This document shows, piece by piece, positions 58,255 to 64,000 of a stretch of DNA of 64,000 nucleotides. The translations under genes and the position numbers were made by a program. The stretch is from the NCBI GenBank assembly GCA_020809705.1, contig CP085829.1:3596001-3660000 (forward strand), in the 5' to 3' direction. Each line of letters starts with the position of its first letter. Positions within the stretch are counted from its first letter, which is position 1. The notes beneath the pieces are model-generated. The model saw only the letters and a list, made by a program, of their open reading frames with translations. It had not been told where the DNA came from and searched no databases. Source of the DNA: Calonectria ilicicola (lineage: Eukaryota; Ascomycota; Sordariomycetes; Hypocreales; Nectriaceae).

Positions 58255-61200
58255 CTCTCCACGCGAGCGTCTGTAATCCGAAACCTAACGCATCAGGAAA
58301 GGGACGCCGAGTGTGAGGTCTCCTGGCCGTGTGGCTCTAGTGGCTTGGGGTGACTGAGGGTAAACAACCGTCCCTCTCAACTATGACCGGGGTCAGGGGC
58401 CAGAGAGAAAGGAGGGAGATACGCTCAAGTTCAAAATGCGGAAAAGCTGATACTGGTGTTAATTAGCGATGGAAAGGACAAAGAAGCATCGACTAGAATG
58501 TTGAAGTGTGACTAACCTGTTTTTTTCTGCTTGGCTTTGGTGGACCATCTTGGAACTTGATCATGGCAGGGCACATAATCATGATGATGGAGCTTTACAC
58601 TTCAAATCATCGTGAAAATAGAGAAATCTGGTTCAGAAAGAATTGAGAAAAAAGTTGTTGGGGGAGGATGGTTCTGGTGTTGAGGTGTGGTTTGTGGTCG
58701 AGGTTTAGGAGGTCCCACCACCCTCGAAGGAAATTTGGTCAAGTCTATGGCTCACAATAAAATGGCAGGAGCCACTGGCTTGAAAGGATTAGCAGATAAC
58801 AACCTTGGAACGAGCAACAACGGTTGCCTAAGCAGGAATACCCCTGCCCCAACCAGTTTGCCCACTCACCCCCACCGATTCTGCGTTCGTTACTACCTGT
58901 TTGCGCCTTCTGCATACAGATGCATTGTATCCTCAGTCATGGTAATTCTGTGGCTCGAAACGTTAGCGCTGGTGCTTGATTGTGTCCCTCAAGTTTATGC
59001 AGAAAGGGAATTCATGTTTTTACCATAAACGCACCGATAAGGATGAAGTCTCTAGATTTGACGTAAAAAGAATCCGCGAGTGCAATTTCTAAGAAACCGA
59101 TGAAAGTCACCTCGCACGTAAATTCTGCGGAAGAGAAGCCGTGAATAATCCAATGTCGTATATATCAACTATGACTGGTCGCCAATCTTGGCCCATTCTG
59201 AGCTGCAATTGGATAAAAGCCCGACTATTGAAGCCACGGTGGATTTGACTACATACAAGTGTCCCTTTTGGCTTCTAGCATCGTAGTGGACAAGGCCCTG
59301 GCAGTGGAAAAGCGGTGGTGTATCATTCCCCGCGGCGTTCTTCCGCGCTGAGAACGAACGCGGAGGCACTGAACTCCAGTGTTTGGCATGGACGCCTCCC
59401 CGCTGTAAAATTACGTTACTAGACGTACTAGGATGAAGACAAAAACAATACATATTTTGCGTTTGGGGTGCTTGACTTCCCTTTACCATCGCCACGAACA
59501 AAATTCCTCTTCGCACCCGAATCATTATTGTTGCAGCCAACGGAAGCCATTTCTGTCCTCAGCCTTTAATCCAGCCACATCTACGGAGATACACATTCTT
59601 GACTTCGTCTCTGATGCATAGCAGCGTCCGTATTCGTCCCAACTCGCATCGACCGTGGGGTGCCTGTTCGTCAACCACGGCGATACTCAGCCAAACATAA
59701 GCAGGAACAAGACAAGTAGGATGGAAATACCAGAAACTAGGTTCTAACTTATTGCATATAGTTCGACCAAAAATCAAATCTTTGCTCGGTCTGGACACGA
59801 CATGGTTGAAATCGAAGGAACCAAATTGCTTGATGTTACCCTCACGGTTGTTCCCCCCAAAAAGCTTCTTAGAAGGAATTCAAGGAACTATACACTCACT
59901 ACGGGTATCTCCAGATTTTCAGCTATTGGATGGATGTATTGAGGGATCTTTCGAGCGATTCTTAGCCCCCTCCTTTCGCACCTTCCCCCTGTTACGAGCC
60001 AAGTCACCAGTCCGATAAACAACGAAAGATGCAACAACCTGAGAGGGCGTGGAGTATTAACTATCATCTCTACTAGGAACTGAGTCTGGATGCGAACCAG
60101 GTGGCTGTTCACCTCTCTTGCGGAGGCCTAAGCAACCCGCCATACGACGCTGGGCAGTAAACAAATCATCCGTCCCTCCTCCCGTACAGAACGCCCGTAC
60201 CCGTTCACCACTGGTAATCAGTAGCTGTGTAAACGTAGGAGGGCGAAGTACCCCGAGGATTACAATAAAGAATGATTTTGGAGTGTCCCGACGTCTCTTT
60301 ATGCTCCATACAAAGAGGAGCCGCATGTTCCTTTGCCCAACCTCCGTGTTTTCTACGTGGATTTGTGTGAACAAACCCCCTTTGTTACTTAGTTCGTGAG
60401 ACGAGTATTCCCGGAAAATCACAAAAGGATGACGACAACACAATTTCGGATGGGTCAGTTGCCGAAGGGGATCTAGAATCGTGGATGTCTAACTTTTCTT
60501 TGTTCAATAGAGGAGATTTCCCCCTCCAAAAACCGTCTCTTGAAATAAACTGCCGTAGTGTGATGCTAGCGAAGTCACTGGTGATCGCTGGATGAGACTG
60601 ATTCTAGGCTTATTTATTCAGCTTCGGTAGTATTCAGCGGTACAGCGTGTGGGGGCAGATTGGTAAAGGATACATGGCAGGTCGACGTGAATTCTCATAA
60701 GATGCACAAAAACAGATACAGGACAATTAAACCCAGAAAAAATAGACCATAAATGGTCCATAAAAAAAGGATGAATGAATGCTGTATAATTTTTCTTTTG
60801 ATTTATTTGCGCAGGGTACTTTCTTCCGTTCGCCCTTTAGCCCCCCGTGTGCCGCTGTTGTGGCGGCAGAACACGCTAGCGATTAGCTGTCGGGAGTGTC
60901 AAGTTGCCGGGAGCCGCAATGGCACAGCGCTGCTAGGTTTCGCGGTCGGTCGGCATCCGTTCCACGATAAGTCGCCAATTCAATCTCGATAATTCTCAAT
61001 CGACAGCGGAATCTATTATTTCTTGACCGCCGCCAACTTAGACAAAGACGCTGATGGAAGGACAGACGGAGACAATCTCGGGCATGTCACTCACCGAGTG
61101 AAGTGGAGGGTTGCATCCCCTCATCGTGCATAGTGGGTGTGTCTATGCAACCTCTGCCCGCGGCTTTTTTTTTTTTTTTTCCCTTCCCTCTCTGCCCTTC

Positions 61201-62378
61201 TACGCCCGATTTTCAATGTCGCCGCTTCAACGCCATGTGGACGGATTGCCCGTTGCTTCGGACGCTGGAAATGGAAATCTCAATGAGACAAGTCGCGACC
61301 ACAGGGACAGTGCCTCTATCGGAGCATCTTGGCCGCATCCATGCACGGCCTTTTCTTTTGTCGTCTCAACTGGCAGAACGGAAGCTGCCCCGCTTTCTTC
61401 CGGGTTGGTCCCTGGAAGGTTGGTAAGCTGGCTGGCTTGGCTGGGCTGAGGAGCGACGGGCGGCATCATAATTGGGCATTTAGCGAGATATCTTGATGTA
61501 ATTTGTCTTATTTCGGGGCTGAACTTGTCCAGTTGCCTCTTCTTGTGAAATGGGTCGAGGGTAGACTACGGGCAATAATGTGCGCTAGTCTCCGTGGCCC
61601 TGAGTCAGTCTGCGCAATTGCGATAGTTGTTGACTTGCTAGCGCTAGCTGGGCCACGACTATCACTCAAGCCGTGCAACAAATGGTATACATGGCCAGTC
61701 TCCGAGGCAGACGAGGGACAAGATGAATTCCGCACAACGGAAATGAACCCCCCAAAAAGCTGACCAAGCGAGAGAGAGGAAGGCAAACCTGCCATCCTAT
61801 CTTTTCTTGGGGGCACACATCTCCTGGAGGGATGCTAGCGAGCGAAGAGGGGGGCTGCTAGTGGTTAGGCTTCTGAGACATGTCCAAAACGTCATTGGAG
61901 CAACGAGGCCAGTCGCCGACAGATGGCCGACACGATGCAAGGAAGAGAGACTGGCCAAGCCAAGACGCTGGCTGACTAGGGCTTTGAGAGAGGTCGTGCC
62001 AGCCGCCACTCAGCACGGTGGCGAGCTGTACGAAGCGTGGTGTGTGTGGACTAGGGGGGTATTTTGCGGCCCACGAACGGCGCATATGGGCTCTGTGCAG
62101 CTGCATGCACGAGTGAGACAATGAGAAACAAGGGGAAGCGCCCCTCAGAGCCTCGCCGAGTATTTGGGCTAGTGTCGCTCGACATGACCCCCCGGCCGGC
62201 TTGAGAGCTGCCAGACCCAACTGATCTTGTCAATCTATTTAGCCTTGGGCCCCAGCTTCTTCGTTCCCAGTCCTCAAAGGCCACCTGCTCCCCTTATCTC
62301 CAACTATTCCCTGCTCTCCCCAGAATAACTAGACGCCTAGCACGGTGGCCATTCTCTTTCCGGCTCTATCTCATCAAG
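58255..62378. other. 4.1-kb gene-poor intergenic region
   Basis: No convincing gene. A weak candidate is a minus-strand exon pair near 59800-59559 (FWYFHPTCLVPAYVWLSIAV) and 59405-59169 (acceptor TTTTACAG, then RGGVHAKHWSSVPPRSFSAR, ending EWAKIGDQS), but no start or domain is clear. A T15-type run is at 61166-61180. The right end up to 62378 is the bZIP upstream region with a CT-rich leader. Confidence 0.35.
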
Positions 62379-63342
62379 ATGTCTAATGAGCCATCTGCCA
62401 GTGCTGCTGCCGCCGCCGCGGCTGCAAGGGTATGTCACCGATTCATCACCCCTACGCCAGCTAGTGCCCCGCTAACGACCTGTGCCGACTAATAAAAAGA
62501 ATCTCGAGCGAGTGAGGGACAACCAGCGAAGATCTCGAGCCAGAAGGCGAGAGCATCTAAGCGACCTCGAAGCACGAGTCCGCGACTACGAGCTTCAGGG
62601 CGTCAACATGTCTGCCGAGGTCCAGAAGCAGGCCAGGAAGGTTGCTGAAGAGAACCGCAAACTCCATGCCCTGCTCCTGGATACTGGGGTTGACCGAGAT
62701 TCCATTGCCGCGGCTCTGGCAATCCCAATCTCGGATTCAATCTCGCCTCCATCAAAGAGCGAGGCCGTCAGACAGTTGTATGCAGCTATGGAACCAAGAG
62801 GACGCGTGACTCCGCCGCAGGAACCGCGGCCGATGTCCTATACGGCACCCTTCAACGCATACTTGACGCAACCCCCGGCAACCCACCACGATACCCATTA
62901 CCAAGCGCAGCTGCCGGCCCCTTCTCAACTGCCGACCCTCTCTAAACTGCCGGGTCCTTCACAACTGCCGGGTCCTTCGCATGGTTACCAGCAACCTCCA
63001 TACGCCATGCCAACTATTACCGATCCGCACTGGACCCCGGCGGAGCATAACCCAGGGTTTCAGTTCGATAGGTACCGCAACTACCAGCAGCAAGACCTGA
63101 TCTTGCCGCCTCCGGTCCCCTCCTTCCACCAACAACAACACCAACACCAGCACCAGCACCAGTACCCACGCCTGGACCAGCAACAGCACCACCAGCCATA
63201 TGAGCAGTACCCGCAATACCAGGAACACCATCAACAGTATCAGCCGCAAGAGCAGTACCACCAGCACCAGTATCACCCACACCTTTCGCCCCAGCTGCTG
63301 AACCACTCGCCCCAGCAACTACTTCACCCACAACCAAGCTAA
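62379..63342 (+). CDS. bZIP transcription factor
   Basis: Nuclear DNA-binding regulator of the fungal bZIP type with a basic region RVRDNQRRSRARRRE. Exons 62379-62429 and 62500-63342 give 894 nt, 297 residues. Exon 1 (MSNEPSASAAAAAAAAR) has an alanine run; the 70-nt intron has a GTATGT donor, GCTAAC branch site and AAAAG acceptor and lies directly before the basic region. The zipper region is short (HLSDLEARVRDYELQGVN), with further heptads in VQKQARKVAEENRKLHALLL. The C-terminal half is rich in Pro, Gln, His and Tyr with repeated LPGPSQLPGPS and HQHQHQ runs and no second domain. Fungal factors with the RDNQRRSRARR motif form a known subfamily, but the target pathway cannot be told from sequence. 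Confidence 0.9.
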
Positions 63343-64000
63343 GACGCTGGTACGAGAGTACTGGGTGAAGAAAAAAAAAAAAGAACCAAAATAAAATATA
63401 ATTAAATTTAAAACTAAAAGAGAGAAAAAAAAGAACCCTACTTGCAACCAAAACCCTTTGCCTATTTTCTTTCTCTCACTCTCCTTTTCTATCTTTCAGA
63501 TTATCTTCTATCTTTTTGAACCTCTTCTTCTATCTACCTGATTCTCTTCCATCCTTTTGGATCTCTTCTCTCTTATGGGCTTTCTGTGCCTCCTTGTTTT
63601 TCTTTCCTCTCTTCCTCTTTCCTTTCTGTCTCTCCTTGCCTACACTCCTTTGTCTCTCTGGGAATGACACTACGTTGATGACAGCGCTGCATTAGAAGCA
63701 AGAAATCTTGGAAATCTGATTGCACGCATGATAGAAGGATATTAGACCTAACGAAGTGTACGAATTGTGTGTTATTCATCATGTATTGTAGTATATATTA
63801 TGATTGTAATTGACTCTTTTACACCGAGAGAGTTTTGCCTGTAAGAATGTATGCGTTGGCATGAGTGTGTGCAGATTTGACACAACTTTACGCCCGGTAA
63901 ATGCGGCGTTGCCCGTTTGTTGTCTCAGACTCGTCGGCCGAAGGGTAACCTACACTCAGATGTTGATGCCCAGGGGGGCCGTTGTGCGGGGTGGCGAGTT
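63343..64000. other. intergenic, 3' flank of bZIP gene
   Basis: A 12-nt A run (63370-63381), then from 63450 to 63640 a pyrimidine-rich stretch with repeated TCTTCTATCT(A/T) and CTTTTTGGATCTCTTC motifs on the plus strand, as in a fungal promoter leader or long 3' UTR. No gene is supported up to the edge. Confidence 0.4.

Overview
The window comes from a filamentous ascomycete, most likely a Sordariomycete. The evidence is short 50-60 nt introns with GTATGT/GTAAGT/GTGAGT donors and CTAAC-like branch sites, an ApsA/Num1 cortical protein, a velvet-domain regulator, and retrotransposons decayed by C-to-T / G-to-A mutation typical of repeat-induced point mutation (RIP). The order within the class is an inference from general resemblance only.

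Left part (1-33.6 kb) is a core, GC-balanced gene neighbourhood. It holds ribosomal protein genes RPL21 (-) and RPS9 (+) divergent on one promoter, splicing factor SLU7 (-) divergent from the translesion polymerase catalytic subunit REV3 (+), an unrecognised coiled-coil gene at 10.8-12.2 kb whose start codon is split by the first of three near-identical 55-nt introns, a 2243-residue ApsA/Num1 nuclear-migration protein (+), a velvet-domain protein (+) and an NVJ2-type SMP/PH lipid-transfer protein (-). Large gene-free gaps (12.2-18.7 and 25.5-28.4 kb) hold long CT-rich leaders, homopolymers and microsatellites.

Middle part (33.6-38.5 kb) is a transition zone. It has one plausible two-exon small gene (35.4-35.8 kb), a decayed tandem copy of it, and at least two multi-codon coding relics whose in-frame stops can all be explained by C-to-T changes on the sense strand.

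From 38.5 to 54.2 kb lies an AT-rich retrotransposon island. A roughly 560-bp repeat unit is present in tandem. Its second copy is interrupted by a Ty3/gypsy-type element on the minus strand (LTRs of 163 bp at 38779 and 53332). That element is interrupted at its primer-binding region by a second Ty3/gypsy element on the plus strand (LTRs of 397 bp at 46414 and 52924). A 106-bp TG...CA insertion sits in the minisatellite just to the right. Both gypsy elements are shattered by stops and have mutated catalytic residues.

Right part (54.2-64 kb) is mostly gene-poor, with further relics carrying C-to-T stops. The gene order recovers at 62.4 kb with an intact bZIP transcription factor.

No operon logic applies. 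The genes serve independent core functions (translation, splicing, mutagenic repair, nuclear positioning, organelle contact lipid transfer, developmental regulation). No tRNA, rRNA or CRISPR array was found. The most unusual structure is the triplicated intron at the split start codon (10801-11040).
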